A stretch of DNA of 16,034 nucleotides from Methanomassiliicoccaceae archaeon (GTDB lineage Archaea > Thermoplasmatota > Thermoplasmata > Methanomassiliicoccales > Methanomethylophilaceae). The position numbers were made by a program, and so were the translations under genes. Positions 5,199 through 12,064 of this stretch are shown here, one piece after another; positions within the stretch are counted from its first letter, which is position 1, and each line of letters opens with the position of its first letter. The DNA lies in contig WQXR01000022.1 of the NCBI GenBank assembly GCA_009784745.1, positions 1 to 16,034 of the forward strand, in the 5' to 3' direction. The notes under the pieces were generated by a model. It did no database searches and was not told the origin of the DNA. It saw only the letters and a program-made list of their open reading frames with translations.

Positions 5199-8100
5199 TT
5201 ACGGCGCCGCCGGAGTCCACATCCCTCCGTCCGTGAACACTCCTTCGTTGTCTCCGCCGGTGACCTCCAGCGAACCCGATGTGACCGAAACGGACACAAG
5301 GTTGCCGTCGATATCCGTTACGAGCCCGAAGACCGTATCGGCGTTCGCCGAGAACTTTACGCCATCTATTTCAAGCCAAGATCCGTTGAACAATGTACAC
5401 GGTCCGAGGATAAGCTCACCGGTTATTGACAGTGTTGCGTTACCCGTGAATTCGATCTCAGGATTCGGACCGAGCTTGGTCACGGTCATCGTCAACGCCG
5501 AACCGTGCTCAAATACGATCACATATCCGGCACTGTCCTCGATCTTTGCAAGACCGGTTATCGTCCGTGTGATGTCTGTGCCGTCAAAGTTCTCGTCTAT
5601 AGCACCGAAATTCGTGTTCGTCGCTCCCTCGACCTCCGAGCCGGAAACTTCTCCCAGTGTTTCGAGGATCATATCTCTGAGCGCTCCCGTCGGAGCGCCG
5701 CCGGTCCAGCCGCTCGGGTTGGCAAGGTACTTGTCAACATCGTGGTTGTATATATCCTCCATCGCACAGAAGAACTCCTCACTGCCGGATACGCTGAATG
5801 ATTCAACATAAGGCGGTGTACCGCCGGTGGCAGCGAGTTCGATACCGTGTCCGATGAAGCTCGTGAATGTGCCGCCGACTACTGTCACGTTAAGAGGCGG
5901 AGTATATCCTTTCGATGATTCCAAAATCATAGCGCTACCGGTCTCGTTTCCGCCGCCGGTCCAATGCTCAGGGGAATCATATTTTGTGCCGAAACCTTCT
6001 ATCCAGCAGTCCGTAAGGATAACGGTGCCGCTCTTGAAGTGGATGCCCGTGTACCCTATGAACGTACAGTCTGTAAAGTTGTAGGTGAGCGCTCCTGGCA
6101 GATATGCACCGACACTGCGAAGACCTATCGGGGACTCATTCGTGCGTTTACCTTCGAATTCGCAGCCAATCGCGTTAACAGTTCCGCCGACGCTCAGACC
6201 GTTGGTGTAGAGGCCGCCGTAAATGCCGTATGCCGTTATGTCCTTCAGATTTATCACGATCGGATGATCAGGATCCTCATTGACCTCGATCATAATACCG
6301 TACCAGTGATCATTCGAGCCTATTTTTCCGGCCTTCTTTGAATCGAAGATGGTAACGTCGAATCCGAAAACGTTGTTGACAAAGTTTATCTCATACGGTA
6401 TATCGAATCCGTTCAGATCCAGCATGAACTCGTAAGACTTTATCGAGGCATATATGTCGAAGTCGAGATATGTGTCGGATAGGATGCTTGCATCCACGTT
6501 CATGTCGTTGAGAAGCCTGATGTTGCCGCCGGTGTTCACTGCGGTCGCAAGTTCGGCTGTTGTTTCCACCGGTATGTAATATATCAGCCAGAGCGACAGA
6601 TCTTTTGTGATGTTCTCGCTGAAGTCCCATTCTTCCGACGTGAAGTCATCAGCGGTGAACCATCCATGAGAGAATCCAGCCTTATCATAACCCTCAGGTG
6701 CCGCTATCGGATACCCTTTGAGGGTGCTGATCGTCGGATCCTCGTCGCCGTCATTGAATGTGACATCAAACCACATACCGGAGGTCTTTACCGCGGTTGC
6801 CGTAAGCTCAAGCGTGTAAGCAGGCATCGTTATCAACCATTCATCGTCGCCGGTGGCCGTGAACTTAACAGGGTCAGCGACCCATTCTTTGAATGTGTAT
6901 CCGGTATCCGCGGTCGCGTTCACGTAGAGCAATTCCCCGGAAAGGTATACGCCGCTGCCGCTCACAGAAGATATTCCGTCACCTTTTTCCACGGTCAGTG
7001 TCCACCAGTCGAGCGTTGCACTGCCTCCCAAACTTGTTACGGTCACAGTTTTTCCAATATCCACTTCACCGACGTGTATGGAATACAGACCCGGCACGAC
7101 GCTCACTGTGTAAGAACCGTCCTCATTGTCCGTAAGTTCGGTCTTAACGCCACCTATTGATATCTTGATAACGAGTCCGTCCTCGGGTACGTCATCAACA
7201 GTCGCAGTGATAATTACGGCGAATTTATCTTCCGTCGCTGTTGCCGTAAGCTCCAGCGCATAAGCGGGCATCGTGATCGCATCGTCCGCATCAAGCGGAA
7301 CTCCTTCGAACGTATCGGGATCTGCTGTCCATTCTTTGAAGGTGAACAACGATATCGGTACTGCGGTCACGTTCGCGGACTTACCCGCAAGGATCGGTCC
7401 GCCGCCTATTACGGAATCTATACCGTCACCCGCGACCAATGTCAATGTGTAGTAATTGAGGATCTTCTCATTACTCTCCTCATATCCTATCTCAACGGTC
7501 TCGCCGGTGTTCTCGTCGTTCACATATATCGTATATGTGCCGACGGCAACATCTTCACGGGTGTACGTACCATCCCCATCGAACGACAGTTTGAAAACGT
7601 CGTCACCGATCTTGATATCCACACTCTGAGAATCCCAGAACGTATCGTCAAGGTTCAGTATCACGGTGACAGTGTACGTATCTTCCGTCGCGATCCCCGT
7701 TATGGTGACTGCGCCGTTGATGAAATATATCGTTACCGTGAAGTCACCGCTTACTTCGTAATCCTCATCCTCTGTAAGCAGAGTTTCGCCCATGTACACC
7801 GAATCGATACCGGTGACATGGTAACCGCCGACCGCGGTCACGGCGATCTCAACATTCTCGGTGAAGTGATCCTTCATCACTGAGCTTTCGACGATATTAT
7901 CTCCCGTGACAGCTACGCTGTACGAGTTGAGGGACCACTTTGCATACAGTGTGATATCTTCAGCGGGCATAGTCGTGAATGTGTACAGTTCTTCCAGATC
8001 CTCATCTGAATACCATCCTGCGAATGTGTATCCTGTTTTTGTCGGTGCTTCCGGTGCTTCCACCGATGCTCCGAAGTCCTTCTCTATCGGATCAACATCG

Positions 8101-10214
8101 CTTCCGTCGTTGCTGTTGAAAGATATTGTGTACTGGTTAACACTCCATTTTGCGTATAATGTGATATCTTCAGCAGGCATCGTAGTGAATGTGTACGCAA
8201 CCGTCAGCGTAACATCGTACCATCCTGCGAATGTGTATCCGGTCTTCTTCGGGACTGCCGGCGCATCCACCGATGCTCCGAAGTCCTTCTCTATCGGATC
8301 AACATCGCTTCCTCCGTTACTGTTGAACGCTATCGTGTAAGAGTTGGGCGCGACCGTTCCTGTTATCACTACGTTACCGTTGATGAAATATATCGTAACG
8401 ACGAAACCATCGCTTACTTCGTAATCCTCGTCCTCTTCGAGCAGAGATCCGCCCATTGTTACCGTCACACCGGCAACATGATAGCCGGTCGCCGGTACCA
8501 AGGCAATATCAACACTCTCTTCGCCGTAATATGTATCCACATCTTCGGTCCAGACGATGTTATCTCCTTCTACGGTTATCGTGTACTCATTCGGTACAAT
8601 TCCGTCAGTGACTTCTATTGTTATCTTTCCTATGACGTTGGTAACTTTGTATGTGTATACGCCGTCATCAGCATCCTCTTCTGTTATATCATTAACAACA
8701 TACTCATTCTCATCCGGACCGAGAACGGTCACTATGGGAATCGAGTCATCATCATAACCTTCGAGTATCGTTACCGTGAACACGTAATCGCTTCCGTATT
8801 TGACGTTCAGGTCACCGCCGAACTCGTATCCGGCACCGGATACGAATTCAACATCGTAAAGTACGTCAATCAAAATTTCAACGTCCTCGGTTATGTTGGA
8901 TACGGTATATTTGAACACGTTACCGGTCTTTATCGGTACACTCAACGATCCGCTGCTTGCTTTCACGACAAGATCATATTCCGCGTTCTCAGCCGTTACC
9001 GTTACCGTGAATGCGAATGAACCTTTATGCTTCACTTTCGTGCTGCCGGAAGATGTTATCTCATATCCTGACCATTCATCCGCATCCGGTAATGTGACGT
9101 CATATTCGAATCCCATCGTTATTTCCGTATTGTCTTTAATGACCTCACGATAAACGAACACTCCTTCCGGAAGTTCGTATTTGACGAATTTCACATAGAG
9201 ATCGATATCATCATCTATCGCGTCATATTCGTATTCTTCACTGAATCCCGCATCGAGATACAGTCCGTCGAAGTAGTATCCCTCAGGTATAAGGTCGGCG
9301 ATATCCCCAACGTATACGCCCTCCAGACCTTTCTTGACGAATTTCGTTCCGATCTCGTTACCGGCCGCGTCCTTTAACGAAACGGTGACACCATCTACGA
9401 ACTCCACGTACAGAACGTGAGGATCTTCCGATATCGTTCCGCTGCACATTTCAGCGAATCCGTCGTCATGGTAGAACCAATTCAGAAGTTTTCCGTCCGG
9501 TATGTCGCCGTTATAATGGCTTGTGAGGATATGTGAATTTTTCAGTATCTCTGTTCTGTCGAGTTCTTCGCCGTCCTCATCCAAGAATATTATTGTGATA
9601 CGTTCTCTGTCGTCATCAATGAATTTCACGTAAAAGGACGTGTCCGCATTTATGGCACCTCCCGCATACTCGTTGATGAAAGGATCGTCCTCATATTCAT
9701 CGTATGCGGCGAAGAATCCGCCGACGAGCATATTATCCGGTATGTCGCCGTTATAATCGTTCAGTGTTATCGCTGAGCCCTTATCTATGACCTTTTTTCC
9801 GATCTCTTCATCATCCTCATCAAGGAATGTAACGGTAACGGTTTCGACGACAACTTTATCTTTGTCGTCCAGGAATTTTAATATCTCCTTTAAAAGATCA
9901 GCATTCTTGCCGTTACTGAAATCTACGGGCGTAAGATCTTTGTCATTCCCTCTGACAAAGAACTTACTGAGGTCATATTCTTCGTTATTGACGGATACGA
10001 TGAATGTCACGCTCTTCCCTTTCATGAGTGTCACGGAATTCGTTGCATCATCCCATGTGGGATATGTGCCGTACAGTTCGTACGTGAATCCTTCTCCTCC
10101 GGAAGGGAACGTGACCTCGCATTCGTTGTCCGCCAGGAAATACCATGATGTGCATACCCCTCCGACCACAAGGGCCGCTGTAAGGGCTGCCATCAGCGTT
10201 GTTTTCGAGATCAT
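5199..10214 (-). CDS. Giant secreted or N-anchored repeat protein (InlB/Flg_new repeats, beta-helix-like C-terminal part)
   Basis: 1,671 residues from ATG 10214, chosen because AGAGGGG lies 8 bp upstream; ATG 10238 would add MRKRGEKN and also suits a signal peptide. Residues 1-30 contain a hydrophobic export segment (LMAALTAALVVGGV). About 117-340 hold three acidic repeats (VTFLDEDDEE...GDIP...LYVKF/LYVEF), the type seen at 1-336. Two classical InlB B-repeat/Flg_new units at about 623-761 (FNSNGGSDVD, KTGYTFAGWY, ITLYAKW) are near-identical at DNA level with a 207-bp period. They are bracketed by two GDNIV...GYHV.G...VTIYFING modules, followed by GTYTI-type and TFKEW...TMPAY modules. About 1215 onward (ATAVNTGGNIRLLNDMNVDA) resembles a parallel beta-helix. 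There is no C-terminal anchor. Adhesin-like surface roles are usual for such proteins; the ligand is unknown. Confidence 0.9.
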   Translation of the reverse strand: MISKTTLMAALTAALVVGGVCTSWYFLADNECEVTFPSGGEGFTYELYGTYPTWDDATNSVTLMKGKSVTFIVSVNNEEYDLSKFFVRGNDKDLTPVDFSNGKNADLLKEILKFLDDKDKVVVETVTVTFLDEDDEEIGKKVIDKGSAITLNDYNGDIPDNMLVGGFFAAYDEYEDDPFINEYAGGAINADTSFYVKFIDDDRERITIIFLDEDGEELDRTEILKNSHILTSHYNGDIPDGKLLNWFYHDDGFAEMCSGTISEDPHVLYVEFVDGVTVSLKDAAGNEIGTKFVKKGLEGVYVGDIADLIPEGYYFDGLYLDAGFSEEYEYDAIDDDIDLYVKFVKYELPEGVFVYREVIKDNTEITMGFEYDVTLPDADEWSGYEITSSGSTKVKHKGSFAFTVTVTAENAEYDLVVKASSGSLSVPIKTGNVFKYTVSNITEDVEILIDVLYDVEFVSGAGYEFGGDLNVKYGSDYVFTVTILEGYDDDSIPIVTVLGPDENEYVVNDITEEDADDGVYTYKVTNVIGKITIEVTDGIVPNEYTITVEGDNIVWTEDVDTYYGEESVDIALVPATGYHVAGVTVTMGGSLLEEDEDYEVSDGFVVTIYFINGNVVITGTVAPNSYTIAFNSNGGSDVDPIEKDFGASVDAPAVPKKTGYTFAGWYDVTLTVAYTFTTMPAEDITLYAKWSVNQYTISFNSNDGSDVDPIEKDFGASVEAPEAPTKTGYTFAGWYSDEDLEELYTFTTMPAEDITLYAKWSLNSYSVAVTGDNIVESSVMKDHFTENVEIAVTAVGGYHVTGIDSVYMGETLLTEDEDYEVSGDFTVTIYFINGAVTITGIATEDTYTVTVILNLDDTFWDSQSVDIKIGDDVFKLSFDGDGTYTREDVAVGTYTIYVNDENTGETVEIGYEESNEKILNYYTLTLVAGDGIDSVIGGGPILAGKSANVTAVPISLFTFKEWTADPDTFEGVPLDADDAITMPAYALELTATATEDKFAVIITATVDDVPEDGLVIKISIGGVKTELTDNEDGSYTVSVVPGLYSIHVGEVDIGKTVTVTSLGGSATLDWWTLTVEKGDGISSVSGSGVYLSGELLYVNATADTGYTFKEWVADPVKFTATGDDEWLITMPAYTLELTATAVKTSGMWFDVTFNDGDEDPTISTLKGYPIAAPEGYDKAGFSHGWFTADDFTSEEWDFSENITKDLSLWLIYYIPVETTAELATAVNTGGNIRLLNDMNVDASILSDTYLDFDIYASIKSYEFMLDLNGFDIPYEINFVNNVFGFDVTIFDSKKAGKIGSNDHWYGIMIEVNEDPDHPIVINLKDITAYGIYGGLYTNGLSVGGTVNAIGCEFEGKRTNESPIGLRSVGAYLPGALTYNFTDCTFIGYTGIHFKSGTVILTDCWIEGFGTKYDSPEHWTGGGNETGSAMILESSKGYTPPLNVTVVGGTFTSFIGHGIELAATGGTPPYVESFSVSGSEEFFCAMEDIYNHDVDKYLANPSGWTGGAPTGALRDMILETLGEVSGSEVEGATNTNFGAIDENFDGTDITRTITGLAKIEDSAGYVIVFEHGSALTMTVTKLGPNPEIEFTGNATLSITGELILGPCTLFNGSWLEIDGVKFSANADTVFGLVTDIDGNLVSVSVTSGSLEVTGGDNEGVFTDGGMWTPAAP
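7928..8345 (-). repeat. In-gene tandem duplication, 207-bp period (two InlB B-repeats)
   Basis: Two consecutive 69-residue units share long identical DNA tracts, for example CACCGATGCTCCGAAGTCCT at 8061 and 8268, exactly 207 bp apart, continuing identical for about 45 bp. Such identity between neighbouring repeats indicates recent duplication or gene conversion. Confidence 0.8.
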
Positions 10215-10269
10215 GTTCTTTTCCCCTCTTTTGCGCATTTTTATTATGTTTTGTTCATTTTCATTCCGT

Positions 10270-10283
10270 CCGTCCGCGGACGG
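10270..10283. promoter_or_regulatory. 14-bp perfect GC-rich palindrome in the leader of the giant minus-strand gene
   Basis: CCGTCCGCGGACGG is a perfect palindrome about 55 bp upstream of the chosen start. It could be an operator or an mRNA hairpin. AT-rich TATA-like sequence (GTTATTAATATTATC on the minus strand, 10331-10345) lies further upstream and may be the promoter, which would place the palindrome in the transcribed leader. Confidence 0.35.
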
Positions 10284-10388
10284 GATGACTGACCGTGCTT
10301 GGCACAGCCGATTGAATGTCGTATCTGTTTGATAATATTAATAACAGTCCCGTGCGGGAAATATTTACTTTTAATACTTCCCGTTGTT

Positions 10389-10403
10389 AACGGATGATCC
10401 GTT
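10389..10403. promoter_or_regulatory. 15-bp dyad in the divergent spacer
   Basis: AACGGAT-G-ATCCGTT has 7-bp arms around a single base. It lies midway between the giant minus-strand gene and the GNAT operon, a position suited to an operator. A smaller inverted repeat, TCCCG-TG-CGGGA, sits at 10348-10359. Function is inferred only. Confidence 0.3.
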
Positions 10404-10411
10404 CCGGAGGT

Positions 10412-10446
10412 GGCCTGATAAATTACGCTGTGATCCTACGGCAAAT
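10412..10446 (+). repeat. Direct repeat, upstream flank of the GNAT operon
   Basis: A 35-bp block, beginning GGCCTGATAAATTACGCTG and ending CGGCAAAT, recurs at 11558-11592 with two mismatches. The preceding CCGGAGGTGGCC (10404-10415) also has counterparts downstream, in tandem units at 11611-11640. The copies bracket the two-gene module. Confidence 0.75.
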
Positions 10447-10450
10447 TACG

Positions 10451-10468
10451 GATGTAATATACATGTAG
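10451..10468 (+). promoter_or_regulatory. 18-bp near-palindromic operator-like element, shared with the DUF3800-type gene
   Basis: Identical to 849-866 (ATGTA-ATA-TACAT core), with the same CTTTTT 25 bp downstream (10494-10499). A weak TATA-like CAAATAGATA lies at 10479-10488. The element starts 4 bp after the flanking direct repeat, but the sequence upstream of the other copy is different, so its conservation is not explained by that repeat. Confidence 0.6.
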
Positions 10469-10516
10469 CACCAATATTCAAATAGATAAGCGACTTTTTC
10501 TCGATCGTGATAAAAA

Positions 10517-10768
10517 ATGGCAACGAGTTCCTTTGAAGAGGCGATGGTCATCGATACACCCGAAGCAGCGAGAAATCTGGAAGCCGCATATTGGGAAGCG
10601 GAGATAAGAGGGCCGCTGGAACTGCCGGATATAGATATCGACAAGATACTCGAAGAAGGAAGGAAATACCTGAGAGACAACCCAGGTTGTCTCGACAGAC
10701 TTGTGGACGCCATAAGGAAACGAGCGGAAGAGAACGGAGAGGATATTTCGAACTCAACGAAAGAATGA
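10517..10768 (+). CDS. Small acidic protein, putative antitoxin of a GNAT toxin
   Basis: 83 residues, acidic and helical (ATSSFEEAMVIDTPEAARNL at 2-21, then DIDIDKILEEGRKYL and a charged tail). The opening pattern, [S/T]SF..x.VI..PEAA..L, resembles small proteins often found directly upstream of GNAT acetyltransferases in gut microbes, which supports an antitoxin call from position and character. No ribbon-helix-helix motif is obvious. ATG 10517 has GTGAT (10507-10511) 5 bp upstream, a partial SD. It is first in a two-gene operon; the next gene begins about 65 bp downstream. The shared palindrome upstream may be its operator. The antitoxin role is inference. Confidence 0.65.
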   Translation: MATSSFEEAMVIDTPEAARNLEAAYWEAEIRGPLELPDIDIDKILEEGRKYLRDNPGCLDRLVDAIRKRAEENGEDISNSTKE

Positions 10769-10833
10769 ACGTTCTCCTCTGAAATTCAAAAGAGTTCTTC
10801 ATTAACTCATGAAAATAGTGGAAACTGGATCAA

Positions 10834-11376
10834 GTGTATCAAATGACAATAGGAACATATCAATTGCGCGACCTGATGAATGAAATGGATGAGAATAAAC
10901 TATCATCGCTATTGAACAGTTTTGAATGTACCCGAAACAAGGACAGCGAGAATTTTCTGAAGAATGCTTCAAAAAGGCATGATAAAAAAGACATTTCACG
11001 TACGTACGTAATGGTGGATTTCGATAAGAACAAGGTATTCGGATACTATACGCTTGCAATGAAATGTCTCAATGTCAGCGATATTGATCCAAACCTCGGT
11101 GAAGAATTTATAAGATCCATGAATTTGAATGACGGCACAGCCCAAGCATTTCTATTAGGTCAGTTAGCAAGATCGGATGAAGCGGAAAAAGGTTCAGGGA
11201 AGATGATGCTTGATCATGCTCTTGTGATATTGACAAGGATCAAAGAAAAAATAGGATGCCGCATGGTGAGATTGGATTGTCGTGACGACCTTATAAGATA
11301 TTACGAAACGCAGGGATTCCGTCGTATCAGGAAGAACAATGAAAAGGATCTGAATCAAATGGTCAGGTTCATCTGA
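10834..11376 (+). CDS. GNAT-family N-acetyltransferase, putative toxin of a TA module
   Basis: 180 residues from GTG 10834; ATG 10843 (Met4) is equally plausible, since no clear SD separates them. The N-terminal part F.CTRNKDSENFLKNA...RTYVMVD followed by VFGYYTLAMKCL matches the first strands of GNAT proteins of this subtype. FLLGQLARSDEAEKGSGKMM (106-125) is motif A, the acetyl-CoA pyrophosphate loop; the usual Q/R at the first loop position is Ala117. RLDCRDDLIRYYETQGFRRI (146-165) is motif B with candidate catalytic Tyr156/157. GNAT toxins of the TacT/AtaT group acetylate aminoacyl-tRNAs and pair with a small upstream antitoxin, as seen here. The substrate is not shown by the sequence. 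The module is bracketed by direct repeats. Confidence 0.8.
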   Translation: MYQMTIGTYQLRDLMNEMDENKLSSLLNSFECTRNKDSENFLKNASKRHDKKDISRTYVMVDFDKNKVFGYYTLAMKCLNVSDIDPNLGEEFIRSMNLNDGTAQAFLLGQLARSDEAEKGSGKMMLDHALVILTRIKEKIGCRMVRLDCRDDLIRYYETQGFRRIRKNNEKDLNQMVRFI

Positions 11377-11545
11377 ATATACGTTGAACCGGATCGTGAT
11401 CGATACAAAAGTGAACGGATCAAAAAGTAAGCATGTACCGGAAGCGTACCGGAAACGCATCAGGGCAATAGGATCTCTTATGAAGAAAGAATTGATCATA
11501 AAGAGTGAAAATAACAAAGCAGGAAAGTGGATCAGGTCCGAAAAT

Positions 11546-11640
11546 GGCCCGATAAATGGCCCGATAAATTACGCTGTGATCCTCCGGCAAATGGGTCAAA
11601 AAATAGGCGTGGCCCGGAGGTGGCCCGGAGGTGGCCCGAT
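11546..11640. repeat. Short tandem units and downstream flank repeat of the GNAT operon
   Basis: GGCCCGATAAAT occurs twice in tandem (11546-11557, 11558-11569). The second copy starts the 35-bp block matching 10412-10446. Then GGCCCGGAGGT occurs twice (11611-11621, 11622-11632), followed by a partial GGCCCGAT. All share the GGCCCG core. A TTG-initiated frame from 11384 runs through them (91 codons), but its composition does not look like a selected protein. Confidence 0.65.
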
Positions 11641-11659
11641 TGCGCCCCCTATACGATAA

Positions 11660-11880
11660 ACGATCCGTACTAAGTTCAATTGACGTTCCGTATCAGTACA
11701 GAACGAACATCTACCGATGTCACATACATCTTCGTAAGAACGATCATACGGATGACCGCAACACGTATCCGTAAAAAAGAACATATATTCATGGCCGCGA
11801 ACAACATTTGAAAGAAAGTATGTACGGGTGCATATTCACAGATAACGTTATACGTAATATACAGGCGGAGTATATAAATA
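11660..11880. other. Intergenic stretch without recognised gene
   Basis: No convincing reading frame or RNA gene was found on either strand. ACGTAATATAC at 11855-11865 partly resembles the 18-bp operator core (ATGTAATATAC) but lacks its right half. Confidence 0.4.
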
Positions 11881-11902
11881 AGAACAAAGGATATTTACTA
11901 TA

Positions 11903-11925
11903 TATATGATAGTATATATCATATA
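11903..11925. promoter_or_regulatory. AT-rich inverted repeat upstream of the plus-strand giant gene
   Basis: TATATGATA-GTATA-TATCATATA has 9-bp arms around five bases. It lies about 140-160 bp before the start codon and could be an operator or part of a distal promoter. Confidence 0.35.
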
Positions 11926-11931
11926 CGAAAC

Positions 11932-11990
11932 TATTTTAAACATGGTTACGCACCGTTAACCACCCATATTTAATAGTAATGTTTAAAATA
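11932..11990. promoter_or_regulatory. 12-bp perfect inverted repeat around a 35-bp centre
   Basis: TATTTTAAACAT (11932-11943) is exactly mirrored by ATGTTTAAAATA (11979-11990). The centre holds a smaller GGTTA...TAACC pair. Both arms contain TTTAAA, the archaeal TATA core, one facing each way. It lies just upstream of the likely TATA box of the next gene. Confidence 0.45.
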
Positions 11991-11995
11991 CCTGC

Positions 11996-12007
11996 ATTAT
12001 AATATAT
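11996..12007 (+). promoter_or_regulatory. Probable TATA box of the plus-strand giant gene
   Basis: CATTATAATATATAC is centred near 12002, giving a predicted start site near 12027 and a leader of about 40-50 nt. That leader holds a CGTTCG...CGAACG stem (12024-12047) and AGAAGGAT immediately before the start codon. Confidence 0.45.
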
Positions 12008-12064
12008 ACGCATCTACGGGTAACGTTCGCGTGCGAGCGTACGAACGGAAAAAATCAGAAGGAT

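Noticed and set aside
5014..5811. 265-codon plus-strand frame over the 3' end of the giant minus-strand gene
   Set aside because: It is mostly antisense to a well-supported 5-kb gene with clear domain repeats, and crosses that gene's terminator.
11384..11659. TTG-initiated 91-codon frame after the GNAT gene
   Set aside because: No ribosome binding site, weak start, and half of it lies in short GGCCCG tandem repeats; composition (PGGGPIAPPIR) reflects the repeats.
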